Assembly (NCBI GenBank): GCA_028829895.1 | Contig: CM054179.1 | Location: 36,084,617-36,148,616, forward strand | Length of the DNA: 64,000 bases | Reading direction: 5' to 3' | DNA from: Sinotaia quadrata | Taxonomy: Eukaryota; Mollusca; Gastropoda; Architaenioglossa; Viviparidae | Shown: positions 33,430 through 44,329 of the stretch, piece by piece | Layout: each line of letters begins with the position of its first letter | Numbering within the stretch: the stretch's first letter is position 1 | Notes under the pieces: model-generated | Told to the model about the DNA's origin: nothing | The model's input: the letters and a program-made list of their open reading frames with translations, nothing else | The model's database searches: none | Program-made: the position numbers and the translations under genes

Positions 33430-33620
33430 GTGTCCTTTGTTTCTTTTTATCTGATGATGAAGGCAAGCGACCATCCATCATCACGCAATTGCGCTGCTAT
33501 AGAGACTGATTGGATGCTGTTGCGATGCCCTATCGCAAGAAAAATAAGGAACTGTTTTCGCTTCCTTGATTTTCACCAAAGTTTGCTTCTTTGCCGCTGA
33601 CCTTTGATTTTTCTCTTTCA
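33430..33620. promoter_or_regulatory. Unique island with a perfect TGATGGATGG Pbx-Hox1 type motif
   Basis: Seen: TGATGGATGG on the minus strand (33,480-33,471), TGATTGGATG on the plus strand (33,507-33,516) and a TCF-like CTTTGAT near 33,603. Known: TGATGGATGG is the Pbx-Hox1 site of the vertebrate Hoxb1 autoregulatory element, and closely related sites drive labial in flies. Inference: possible downstream autoregulatory element of Hox1. Confidence 0.35.
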
Positions 33621-33889
33621 AACCTCTGACACTCCTCTATTCCATTCTTTCCCAGAGTACACATGTCTAAGCATACCTTTATATTACCACTACCCGCACA
33701 CCGTTATGTTACCACTACCCTTCAAAGACATTTCATTTGTATGGTCGTCTTCAGTGTTGTAGATAGTTTCCAAAGATTTTTTGCAAGAGAGGAATCAATA
33801 ACAGTTTACTAGATCGTGCATTCCGCTTCAAATAAATATGTAGACTCTACAGTTAACAGTTTTTCGTTCACGCCAATTTTAAATCTACC

Positions 33890-34024
<135 letters not shown>

Positions 34025-34260
34025 CTGTACGTTGCATAAAGACGTCTGTTGCATAAAGTTGCCTTAAAGTTGTCTGTAGTGTAATGATTTCTTTTGTCTG
34101 TAGTGTAATGATGTCTGTTGTATTAAGTTGTTCTGAAGTTGCAAAGTTGTTTTAAAGTTGTCTATAGTGTAATGATGTCTTTTGTGTAAAGATGTCTTAA
34201 AGTTGTCTATAGTGTAATGATGTTTGTTGTATAAAGATATCTTTGTGTGAAGTTGAAACA
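34025..34260. repeat. Degenerate minisatellite, about 30-bp unit
   Basis: Blocks of GTTGTCTGTAGTGTAATGAT and GTCTGTTGTATAAAG repeated with variable spacing. Confidence 0.7.
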
Positions 34261-34309
34261 CGCCAGCTCAGCCATTTATGCCAAATGGATTTTCGTAAGC
34301 TAACCATTA

Positions 34310-34690
34310 CAAAATCCAAATATTTATTTGATTAGAAATGTTTTTAAATGTATTTATTTTTAAAAAGTGCTTCAAAATTCTTGTTTAGTTTGCTTTAATA
34401 TCTTTATTCAATGTAATTCAGAATCTTTGCTTTATGTGACTCGAAATGTTGGTTAATCTGATTCAAAGTCTGTGTTTAATGATATAGAAAATCTGTATTT
34501 AAGTGTTATCTAAAATCTGATTCGAAATCATTGCTTACTGTGCTTCAATTAAAAGAAAATGTGATTAAAATCTTTGTGTCATTTGATTCAAATCTTATTT
34601 CATGTGATTCAAAATCGTAACTTAATGTAATTTTTAAAATTGCTTAATATGAATCAAAATTTGCATTTAAAGGCTTAACGATTTTCCAGT
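34310..34690. repeat. Very degenerate TTCAAA-family minisatellite
   Basis: Blocks such as TGATTCAAAATC and TTTAATGTG recur about every 30 bp. It belongs to the same family as 31,000-31,400. Confidence 0.45.
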
Positions 34691-35224
34691 TTCTTTACAT
34701 TGCGCTAGAACACGGAATAGATCGATAGACTGATGTTGAAAACAATATATAAAATAATGAACCTTGATAACTGAATATCTTTTGCGCATAGAAAGATGAC
34801 CACTTTCCGAGATGTGACAAAATGCACAGAAATAAATCGCGCCTTATCACTGTAGATAATATGTACAGAAAAAACATTACATTTTGTATGATGTCACAAA
34901 CTCAGAAAGAAACTGAAGCTATTTATAGCACTATCAACTAGGTCAGCAGAAGCTGAATATCAAAGGAAACGTACTCGATTGAAGAATGTTGACGCGGAGT
35001 CAGCTGACTATAAATGAGTAAGGAAACATCGAAAGGCAATGTGTAATAATTACTGAATTGCAAATAAACACGGTGAAAATGAAAAAAAGGACGTGTAAAA
35101 TACCCAATAAGCAAATTTATATTTGCAATAGACATATTTCCGCATTTTCCGGCATTGTATAGGAGATACATTATAACCCAGAGTTCCTCTGCTCTAAAAT
35201 GAAATACATGTATTTTCAAGACGA
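34691..35224. other. Unique sequence, no gene seen
   Basis: About 530 bp with two chance frames of 60-93 codons on the minus strand and no recognisable motif. Confidence 0.4.
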
Positions 35225-35350
35225 ATGAAATGACAAAATGCTACATTTTTTAAGGGGATGAAATGGCACACAAACCTACAAGCATTTTCAAGAGGGATGA
35301 AATGGCACACAACACTACAAGCATTTTCAAGAGGGAAATTTCAAACACAC
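35225..35350. repeat. 50-bp repeat, about 2.5 copies
   Basis: Unit GATGAAATGGCACACAAC plus CTACAAGCATTTTCAAGAGG. Confidence 0.8.
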
Positions 35351-35819
35351 TAACATGTATTTTCAAGAAGAATGTTACATATGCAGGATGCTATACTGTT
35401 TATGGGCAAAACGCAAAAGTCGAAATAATAAAATAAACACTAAACTTTGTTAGTTAATGTACTCTTCTGATTATACGTGTGGGTGTGTGTGTATGTGTGT
35501 GTGTGTGTGGCAAATTTGCAACTCACTTTTAATTGTTTAATATTTATGTTTAAAAGAAAAGCGTTCTAAAATTTGTTCTACTTATAAACATAGATACAGT
35601 ATCTTTCTATTCTTTTGATTTTACAAAAAGCAGCTCCCCAAGAAAAACACTTTCCACGAGCTGTTTATGGTGGAAGTGACCCTTGAACCAGTCTTTTCGG
35701 AAAATTTTGAGCTGGCGTTTGGAAATGTTAATGTCAATCACAAATGTTCTTTTGTCGCAATAAGTGACTGATAAATTATAATAAACAATATACTAGAATG
35801 TGGACATAATGATACAAAA
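35351..35819. other. Unique sequence with a short (GT)n tract
   Basis: (GT)n at about 35,479-35,509. Otherwise unremarkable, and no gene seen. Confidence 0.4.
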
Positions 35820-36290
35820 TGTCTAATCATAAGTACTTCAATATATTTTATTCAGTGGTATTGAAAGTCTTTGTTGAAATATTTAAATTATATGATCAGT
35901 TTTTCAAAACCTCTATGGAAATGCGCTTCATAGAATCTATACACCTAAAGTGCTTCAAAATCTTTGACCAATTAGACTCAAAGACATTGAAATATGCTTC
36001 AAGGATTTGTTTCAATATGTGTTCAAGTCGTTGTCTCATGATGCTAGTCACAGAGTTTGCTGAAATAGACTTCGAAATGTGTATTAAATTCTTTGTCCCT
36101 TGATGCTTGTCATAGACTTTGCTGAAATAGACTTCGACATGTTTTTTAAATTCTTTGTCCCTTGATACTTGTCACAGAGTTTGCTGAAATAGACTTCAAA
36201 ATGTGTATTAAATTCTTTGTCCCATGATGCTAGTCACAGAGTTTATTGAAGTATGTTTTCAAATGTGCTTCCAAGTCTATGAAAGACTCC
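35820..36290. repeat. Degenerate TTCAAA-family minisatellite with a fresher 61-68 bp sub-array
   Basis: From about 36,040 to 36,245, three better conserved units contain CACAGAGTTTGCTGAAATAG and ATGTGTATTAAATTCTTTGT. The left part is strongly decayed. The 94-codon frame at 35,819-36,103 is a by-product. Confidence 0.6.
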
Positions 36291-36369
36291 ATTACTTCCG
36301 AAACAGATAATAGAGAAACATATTTACCATATTGATCAGATAATATTCATCGTTATCGTTTCATATCAT

Positions 36370-36560
36370 TTAGAAAATAGGACAGTCTACTGATAATAAT
36401 GTACGCCTGACAACCATGAACTCTAAATTGACCTCTGATAATGACCTAGGCCTGACAACCATGAACTCTGAATTGTCCTCTGATAGTGACATAGACCTAG
36501 CAGCCATGAACTCTGAATTGACCTTTGATAATTACATATGCTTGACGGTCATAAATGGAC
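36370..36560. repeat. 51-bp repeat, about 4 copies
   Basis: Unit CTGACAACCATGAACTCTGA plus ATTGACCTCTGATAATGAC. As 51 is a multiple of three, one frame stays open through the array (repeated MNSELTSDN-like residues). No evidence that it is translated. Confidence 0.85.
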
Positions 36561-36879
36561 CTACTGATAAAGTCTTTAAATCTGATCCACTGATAATAAC
36601 ACACATATTTTAACCAGTAAAATAAAACCTGATCTATTCAAAATATCATACGACAGACAATCATTAAATTATGAAATAACCTATTGATAAATGCACATAT
36701 TAGTCAACCATTAAATAATTACAAGTTCTGATAATTAATAATTTACGTTTGACAACCCTTAAATTGCTAGCCCGCAATTGTTAGTCCAGTTATTGCTGAC
36801 GCGTGCCATAATGGATTGTTGTGATACAAAGAGAGTTTAAAACTCCACACGCTGAGTTCATAAAATACTGCATAAGTTG

Positions 36880-37265
36880 TTCGTGTTTCAAAGTGCACGA
36901 GTTTTCTTTATTCTCTATATTTAGTAACATCGTATATTTCGTTATACCGTATATTTTGTTACATCGTATATACCGCATGAATTTTTCGTACATCATATAT
37001 TTATTATATCATGAGTTTTATTACTTCAAATATTATGCTGCCATATAAACTCCATTGCCTTATATTTTTTATTATATATTGCGTTTTTTTGTTACATGGT
37101 GGATTTTGTTATATCATGAAATTAATGTTTTTCACCTATTTAATAAAGCAACGCTTTAAAAAAAATTATATTATATATTTATTTCACTGTGATAGGTGTT
37201 TTATTAAATGTTATACTTTGTTATGGCATACTTTTTCGTTACATCATATAATTTGTTACAGCATG
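36880..37265. repeat. Degenerate AT-rich minisatellite, about 25-30 bp
   Basis: Loose repetition of TTACATCGTATATTTTGTTA and TATCATGAATTTT. Confidence 0.5.
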
Positions 37266-37460
37266 TAGTCATTATTAAAATAAAAGACATGACTAATATA
37301 AAGTCAACATTGTCAGATATTAGTCATTATTAAATAAAATGACATGACTAAAGTCAACATTGTCAGATATTAGTCATTATTAAAATAAAAGACATGACTA
37401 ATATGAAGTCAACATTGTCAGATAGTAGTCATTATTAAAATAAAATGACATGACTAATCC
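37266..37460. repeat. About 56-bp repeat, 3.5 copies
   Basis: Unit AAAATAAAAGACATGACTAA plus AGTCAACATTGTCAGATATT. One copy has a deletion of 6-7 bp. Confidence 0.88.
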
Positions 37461-37614
37461 AGATATAGAGAAATGAATCATGGTCTGTAAAATATGTCCT
37501 ATATAGTCGTTTACAATGTTTGCAAAGCTTAAACAAGGCTTAAATAGGGGATTCTTAAACCAATATATTGAAAGTTTGTTTGCACTGGAGTTGGTGCACC
37601 CTGATAACTTCAAG

Positions 37615-37885
37615 GTCGCAATTTTAAACTTTCACATTTAATTTGCTTAAATATGATGTAGTAAATTAAAACATTCACATTTCATATGTTTACTGGTAAA
37701 TTGGCAATTTAAATCATTCTCAATTCATTTGCTTGAAGGTGATGTAGCAGTTTAAATCTTTCACATATTTTTGTTTACATGTAAAATAATAATTTAAGTT
37801 TTTCTCATTCTTTTACAGAATGTCATATTTTCCCATTTCTTTTGCTAAAGGCACTGTAGCAATTATAACTTTTATATTTTTTAAC
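37615..37885. repeat. Degenerate minisatellite, about 60-bp unit
   Basis: About four diverged units of GCAATTTAAACTTTCACATT and TTTGCTTAAAGGTGATGTAG. Confidence 0.55.
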
Positions 37886-38615
37886 AATAATTACTAGTCA
37901 AGACGACGTCATACATGCGAACTAGTTCCAATGTAGTTTACTGGAATTGCTTATTCTTTTTCTGCAGATGAGTGGGGTTTTTTTTTTTGCTGTATCTCAC
38001 CGATCAGGAATTTCAAAAGTCTTGAGATGGTAACGTGGTGATAGTATGCATTTAGATAATTTTACTGGCAAAGAAAATGACGGCTTCTGCGTCATCAAGG
38101 AAAATGATTCTATAAGGTAAATTGTTAGAAATAGTTAATATATAAACTTTGGTGAGTTCTTATGTAAACAAAAAACTGTTTTTGTGTTACTTAATACAAA
38201 CTACCCTTAATAAAAGTGTACTGAAGTATGTATTATTTCAATTTAACTTAATCACCCCACCCACCCCGTAAACAAAAGAACAAAAAAAAATGTAGTTTAT
38301 GATTTATAAAAAAAAAAGGTCTATTAGAAATCTAAATCTGTTTAAGTTACTCATTAGTAATTTGGGTATTTAAAAGATTTAATTATTTACAAAGTGTGCA
38401 AATATATCATTACAAACTATGTGCCCGTCAAGATATCATACAAAGACACTTCTTGCCTTCTAGTATATTTGCAGTTATTTCAATTGAACAAAGTATTATC
38501 AGACTTTCTCAAACTATTCATACTGGAGGAACCGTTGAAATAAATTTCCAGCCTCACGGAGCCCTGCATAAAAAATGTTACTACATCTCCGAACTTAGTT
38601 TTTCAGTCAAAACCT
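37886..38615. other. Unique AT-rich sequence, no supported gene
   Basis: Contains T10 and A-rich runs near 37,980 and 38,285. A 78-codon plus-strand frame ends in the hAT-like terminus at 38,632 and could include decayed transposon sequence. Confidence 0.35.
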
Positions 38616-38651
38616 GTCGGGGTTCCGTGTAACCCCGGCTGAGAAACCCTG
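38616..38651. mobile_element. hAT-like terminal inverted repeat remnant
   Basis: The minus strand reads CAGGGTTTCTCAGCCGGGGT followed by TACACGGAACCCCGAC. This is very like the CAGGGGTTCTCAACC...GG...CCCC terminus shared by Charlie/Tip100-type hAT transposons, including the internal GGGGTT/AACCCC dyad. The partner terminus was not found to the left, so this is a one-ended relic or a very diverged non-autonomous copy. Confidence 0.45.
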
Positions 38652-38699
38652 AGCTAATGTCATTGACACTAAACCGCTTCAGTATTTCAGAACAGGCAT

Positions 38700-39110
38700 A
38701 GAACATAATTTGTCAACTTTACTGAAGCAAGAGGTGTTGTACATAGAACACTAATGATACAGTGATCAATGACGCAAGATGATGACTGATGTGTTCTGCG
38801 TACAACATTAACGACACAGTGAGCAAAGACTTATATTAAATATATAATAGAATATTAAAGACAAAGTGAGCATTGGTCCATTATGTAATGTGCGTATGAT
38901 ACTTGAAGATAGAGTGAACAATGTTGCAAGATATAATGTGTGTAGAATACTAAAGATAGAGTGAACAATGTTGCAAGATACAATGTGTGTAGAATACTAA
39001 AGATAGAGTGAACAATAATGCAAGATTTAATGTGTGTAGAATACTAAAGATAGAGTGAACAATGATGCAAGATTTAATGTGTGTAGAATACTAAAGATAC
39101 AATGCAGCAG
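38700..39110. repeat. 47-bp minisatellite, about 6 copies (right half well conserved)
   Basis: Unit AATACTAAAGATAGAGTGAA plus CAATGTTGCAAGATATAATG. The left units are diverged. Confidence 0.85.
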
Positions 39111-39204
39111 GAGGTGTTGGGCTACTTTAACTAAAGACACTGGTATACAAAGCAATAAGATGTGTTGCGCTCAGAGATATAATGATACACAACTGCATAT
39201 CGTC

Positions 39205-39490
39205 TTGTGCTTTTATACACTTAAGACAATGCTACGAGACAGTTGCTGTCCTTACAACACAAAGACAATGCTACGAGACAAACTTTCCTTACAACACAAA
39301 GACAGTGCTACGAGACAGGCTGTCCTTAAAACACAAAGACAATGCTACGAGACAGGCTGTCCTTACAACACAAAGACAATGCTACGAGACAGGCTGTCCT
39401 TACAACACAAAAACAATGCTACGAGATAGGCTGTCCTTTCAACACAAACACAATGCTACAAGAAGAGCAGTGCTTATAACACAAAGACAA
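39205..39490. repeat. 37-bp minisatellite, about 7 copies
   Basis: Unit CACAAAGACAATGCTACGAG plus ACAGGCTGTCCTTACAA. The long frames through it in two registers are artefacts. Confidence 0.9.
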
Positions 39491-40195
39491 TGCTACAATA
39501 CTATAAAAAAAAGTGTGGTTAGAACATAAAGAAAACACTATTAAACAAACTGTAGTTAGAACATAAAGACAATGCTATACAACGAGCTGTGATTAGAACA
39601 TAAAGAAACTACTATAAAACAAATAGCGGTTAGAACATAAAGAAAATACTATAAATCGAGCTGTTTTAGAACATAAAGACAATACTATAAAAAAATTGTG
39701 GTTAGAACATAAAGACAATACTATAAATAGAACTGTGTTAAAATATAAAAACAATACTATAAAACGAGCTGTGATTAGAACATAAAGACAATACTATAAA
39801 TAGAGCTGTGATTAGAACATAAAGACAATACTATAAATAGAGCTGTGATTAGAACATAAGGACAATACTATAAAGCGAGCTGTGGTTAGAAAATAAAAAA
39901 ATACATTTAAAAAAACTTGTGGTTAGAACATAAAGAAAATATTATAAATCGAGCTGTCTTAGAACATAAAGACAATACTATACGAGCTGTGATCAGAACA
40001 TAAAGACAATACTATACAACAAGCTGTGATTAGAACATAAAGACAATACTATACAACAAGCTGTGATTAGAACATAAAGACAATACTATACAACAAGCTG
40101 TGATTAGAACATAAAGACAATACTAAACAACGAGCTGTGATTAGAACATAAGGACAATACTATATAATGAGTAGTGTTTTTAACACAAAAGACAC
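39491..40195. repeat. 37/38-bp minisatellite, about 18 copies, related to its left neighbour
   Basis: Unit TTAGAACATAAAGACAATAC plus TATAAATAGAGCTGTGA. The AAAGACAAT-x-CTA core is shared with the 39,205-39,490 array, so both probably descend from one ancestral unit with stepwise divergence along about 1 kb. Confidence 0.9.
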
Positions 40196-40316
40196 TATTC
40201 GTGCTGAGAAAATATTTTAGGTCGACAAACTTTGTAACTTTATTTGCAATTTCTAATTAAGATCACTAATTATCTTGAGACAGAGAAAGAAAAGGTCATA
40301 GGAAGACACCAACAGA

Positions 40317-40378
40317 TAGCGAAATTTGAACTCACGATCTCCGACATGAGAGTCCTTGACCTCTCTTTTGCTCAAAGG
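40317..40378 (-). ncRNA. tRNA-like fragment, probably a SINE head or tRNA pseudogene
   Basis: The minus strand reads AGGACTCTCATGTCGGAGAT, then CGTGAGTTCAAATTTCGC. This resembles the anticodon arm to T arm of a tRNA, with a B-box-like GAGTTCAAAT. The 5' part (TTGAGCAAAAGAG) is a poor A box compared with TTAGCTCAGTTGG. The acceptor stem cannot be closed. It is best read as a decayed tRNA-derived SINE. Confidence 0.4.
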
Positions 40379-40439
40379 TAAATGTCACTAATGTTTAGTT
40401 TCACAGTGCAATGCATTCGAAAACATAAAAGGATTCCTA

Positions 40440-40680
40440 ATACGAAGATGAAATATGCAATACTGGCAGGTAGTGTGGGGCTACTAAAGTTAATGAAGTA
40501 ATGTGCAATACAGGCAAGAAATGAATGTTTAATGCTGTGCAAAGAGTGAAGGGCTACTCACGTTAATGATGTAAATGCTGGCAAGAAATGAATGTTTAAT
40601 GCTGTGCAAGAAATGAGGGTGTGGGGAGGCTACTCATTTGATTGATGCAATGTGAATGCAGATAACAAGCGTAGGATTAT
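40440..40680. repeat. About 75-bp repeat, 3 diverged copies
   Basis: Shared blocks GCAAGAAATGAATGTTTAAT, GCTGTGCAA and GGCTACTCA. Confidence 0.75.
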
Positions 40681-41287
40681 GAATGTTAAAGTATATCACA
40701 TCTCATTTAATATACATTAATATTCAATGTAATGAAAAAGAACAAGTTTTTCTTTCTTTAAAAAAAAAGATAATAGTGAATATATATCAGTTTACAAAAA
40801 TTTGGATAATAGATTTAATTATTATTTTGAACTCGAAAGTCTTTGGATTCCTTTTGTATAATATATATTATAAATCTAAATGAATTTATAGGAATATTAC
40901 CAATATAAGTATACTACACACAGTCAAGATTGATTTGCATTAAATAAATAATATACCAGCTTTAATGTATTTTTAAAAATAAAAATATATTTATGACACT
41001 TGATTGTATTAATTTATACTTTTAATATTTTTCCTGTCTTTTCATTCCTAAGTCGGATCCGGACTTCTAACAGGAACGGGAAAAGCACAGTGGGTAGAAC
41101 TTCCATAGATCCGTTAGATCGTGAAAGCTTATTTGAACATTTCTGTCATTAACACACTGCCTAGGCCAGGTGTGTGCCTCTAACCACCTCGTGAATAAGC
41201 GATTGGAGTTAGACTGACATAAATATGAATTATTTTTAACAATGAATGAATGAATTCAGAGTTCAAAGTCATTCTTTTCCTTTTATA
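40681..41287. other. AT-rich spacer with a short GC-richer part, no gene seen
   Basis: 40,681-41,040 is very AT-rich. 41,050-41,220 is GC-richer unique sequence with no recognisable content. Confidence 0.4.
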
Positions 41288-41437
41288 CGTTCTAAAAGTT
41301 ATTCATTACATAATGATTTACTGTGTTCTAAAAGTTATTCATTACATAATGATTCACCGTGTTCTAAAAGTTATTCATTACATAATGATTTACCGTGTTC
41401 TAAAAGTTATTCATTACATAATGAATTACCGTGTTCT
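41288..41437. repeat. 36-bp minisatellite, 4 copies
   Basis: Unit GTTCTAAAAGTTATTCATTA plus CATAATGATTTACCGT. As 36 is a multiple of three, the frames stay open through it. Confidence 0.92.
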
Positions 41438-41639
41438 GTTGCAATCTCCACGAATAAATCGTCTACTTGTTTTGGGTATTGCGTTTCTCTTTATACAGCA
41501 TTACTAGCCAATGATCCATCACTTATAATATAAAATCCTACATCTCACTCCCAGTTGTTATGACAGATTTTGATTCAAAATCATACACTCCGACTTGTGT
41601 GAGGGAACGCTACATTTTAATTTGTTTCTGTTTGGCCTT

Positions 41640-41835
41640 AATATAAACTTTGATTAATTGTTTCAAATGTAATACGTTTGTTTCTGTTTTGGCCTTAAAC
41701 TTTGATTAATTGTTTCAAATGTAATACATTTCTATTTTGGCATTAATATAAACTTTGATTAATTGTTTCAAATGTAATACGTTTCTATTTTGGCATTAAT
41801 ATAAACTTTGATTAATTGTTTCAAATGTAATACGT
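41640..41835. repeat. About 52-bp repeat, 4 copies
   Basis: Unit AACTTTGATTAATTGTTTCA plus AATGTAATACGTTTCTATTT. One copy has an 8-bp deletion. Confidence 0.9.
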
Positions 41836-41944
41836 TCGTTTGAGACAGACTGAGTTCAGGAAATGGATTGGAACTAATTACTGGTGCGTAGTTCTTCACT
41901 TCCCACACACATCTTGAAGAAAGTCAGAGGTTAAAGATCAGTTT

Positions 41945-42377
41945 CCAAACAGGAGTGGAGTATACAGTCTCTTAATCAGAGGTTAAAGATCAGTTTCCAT
42001 ACAGGAGTGGAGTTTACAATCACCTAAGTCAGAGGTTAAAGATCAGTTTCCATACAGGAGTGGAGATTAAAGTCATCGAAATCTAAAGATAAGACCAATT
42101 TCCATACAGAACTAAAGTTTAAAGTCACCTAAGTCTGAAGTCAGTTTTCATACAGAATTGAAGTTTCAAGTAATCTAAGTCTGAAGATAATATCAGTTTC
42201 CATACACAATTGGAGTTTAAAGTCACCGAAGTCTGAATTTAAGATCAGTTTCCATACAGATTGGAGTTTAAAGTCACCTAAGTATGAAGATAAGATCATT
42301 TTCCATACAGTTTCAAGTAACCTAATTCTGAAGATAATATCACTTTCTATACAGAATTGGAGCTTAAAGTCGCCTAG
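41945..42377. repeat. About 53-bp minisatellite, left of an LTR insertion
   Basis: About eight units of AAGATCAGTTTCCATACAG plus GGAGTTTAAAGTCACCTAAG. The array resumes after the LTR at 43,578. Confidence 0.85.
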
Positions 42378-43577
42378 TGTAGCAGAGTAAATTTGCCCAT
42401 CCATATTTCTAAACTTAATTGTTATATTAATTATTTAATTGTCGAAGTGACCCGACCTTGGGCACTCCTTATGATGGTATTTTGTAAGTGTCAGAGATGT
42501 AGTAAACAGAATATGCTAGAGGTTCCAACTGGATGAGTAGTTAAGATTTACGAGAACGAGACCAGCTAATTGGCTGAGATCAAACGTTTATATGCTGTAG
42601 AGAATTCTAATGTCTAATTACTTTAAATTTATAGTGGCAAGAAGTCTCGTCAAAAGGCAGCTGTTAGCTCAATGGGAATAAGCAGTCTTTCCTTGTCTTA
42701 TAGGAATCTCCTGATTTACTGATTCTAAATCACTATGACCCTGGTAGACGCGAGTGTGTAAGTGTAAGGAATATACTGCACTCGAATGATGTATGGTGGC
42801 AAAGTATGCTGACTACATAGTGAAATTTCTGGTACAAGAAAATTACTGCTAATTGCTACAATTGTTCTGCTTGAACTAATACGGCAAATGAGCGCACAGG
42901 TTAGCCTTGAGAGAATAGCAGCAAATCAGTGTTCTACAACGTGAGAGGGAGACAAATGGAATTGACAGTAATATTTCTAAGAATCTGACAATAAACTTGT
43001 GACTTTGTTATGAACAGCAATCTATTGCAGATTCGCAGAGGAAAGGTTTCATAGAAGATAGAATTGCTTATCTCTGTTAATTCCACTTCTGTTCTTTGAT
43101 AAGAACTATTCTGCATTTTGTATTGACACTAATCTGTTGAAATGTGTTTTAGGATATAAGACTTGAGAGGTATTAAAGTTATTTGAATCTGGTTTCATGG
43201 AAATATTGATGTCAAGTAATCTTTTCCATTGTATTTGTTATATGTATATTTTTGATTGTTGATTTAATAACCTTTTAATTTTATAAAATGGGTGGATGGG
43301 TCTCGCTAAATATAGATTAAAAGACGGACTTATCTTCTCCTTTAGGAAGTTTTTCACCCATGGAAATATTGTGTGACGGTAAATGTATGTCATTAATGTT
43401 GTGGACGAGAGAAAACGTTTTCAGTGCCCGCATATCCAGCAAGTGAGAGAGACGAGTGGTATCTGCTGGAGAATTATTAATAACATAAATTAAGATTCTC
43501 ATTACTTGTAATTAGTTATGAATGATTAATTAATTAATAATAACCAAAATCATTAATTAAGTGGCGGTGGCTTCACA
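42378..43577 (+). mobile_element. Solo LTR copy 7, inserted in a minisatellite
   Basis: 1,200 bp, starting TGTAGCAGAGTAAATTTGCC and ending GGCGGTGGCTTCACA. Its orientation is opposite to copy 1. Flanking 5-mers CCTAG and CCGAG differ at one base, a diverged target duplication. The 53-bp array continues on both sides. Shorter than the 1.57-1.60 kb copies because of internal deletions. Confidence 0.82.
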
Positions 43578-43680
43578 CCGAGGTTGAAGATAAGATCAGT
43601 TTCAGAATTGAAGTTTCAAGTGACCTATGTCTGAGAATCAGTTTTTATAAAATTAGATTTTTAAGTCATCTAGTGAGGAG
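43578..43680. repeat. 53-bp minisatellite, right of the LTR insertion
   Basis: About two units with GAAGATAAGATCAGTTTCAG and TTTCAAGTGACCTATGTCTG continue the 41,945-42,377 array. Confidence 0.8.
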
Positions 43681-44329
43681 TGTCTAGGATGTAGTATACT
43701 GTCAGGTGCATTCCAGGATAATCGTTCGTCCCTTGTGAGTGATGAAGATTTGGCCTATCATCGAAAACAACAGCGTTGTGTGTATTGCTTTTAACGATAT
43801 CTTGATTGTTGAAAATCTGTCAATATTGGAATCATAAGAAAGACTAGATAGAATCACTGGAAGAGAGAAAATATTAAAATATTTTCATTGAGACTTAACT
43901 TAGACCCATTGTTATTTAAACGTGTCAGTTATCTTTAGTGCACTTCTAGATAGACTATATATATCAACTGCAGCAGGAATTAAGGTGAATTGATATATTT
44001 AATTTATAATTGAACACTATTTGAATTTTGTAATAAAATTATTTTGATTGGACTTTTAGCAGATTTTTTTTTTACCTTGGATAAGAAATTAGTCGTTCTG
44101 GAGGAGACGTTGTCTCTCTTAACAAAGAATTCTTAGTAAAGTGTTTTTTAACGTTAATTTGGAGATATATTTTCCTATCACAGTATGTATTATAGTGAAA
44201 CATTCTAGCTAGAAATTTATTAAATTATTTTTTGGTAAATAAATGTTATCTAAATAAGGAAACATTATGATTTATCTACATATGATTGAATAATGATGTA
44301 TTTAAACTTCGAATATTTATTACTTTTAT
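43681..44329. other. Unique sequence, no gene seen
   Basis: About 650 bp of AT-rich unique DNA. Confidence 0.4.

Noticed and set aside
33067..33474. 135-codon minus-strand frame
   Set aside because: Lys/Asn/Thr-rich as expected from AT-rich DNA, with no recognisable motif. Its start region overlaps the GT-rich tract and the TGATGGATGG island.
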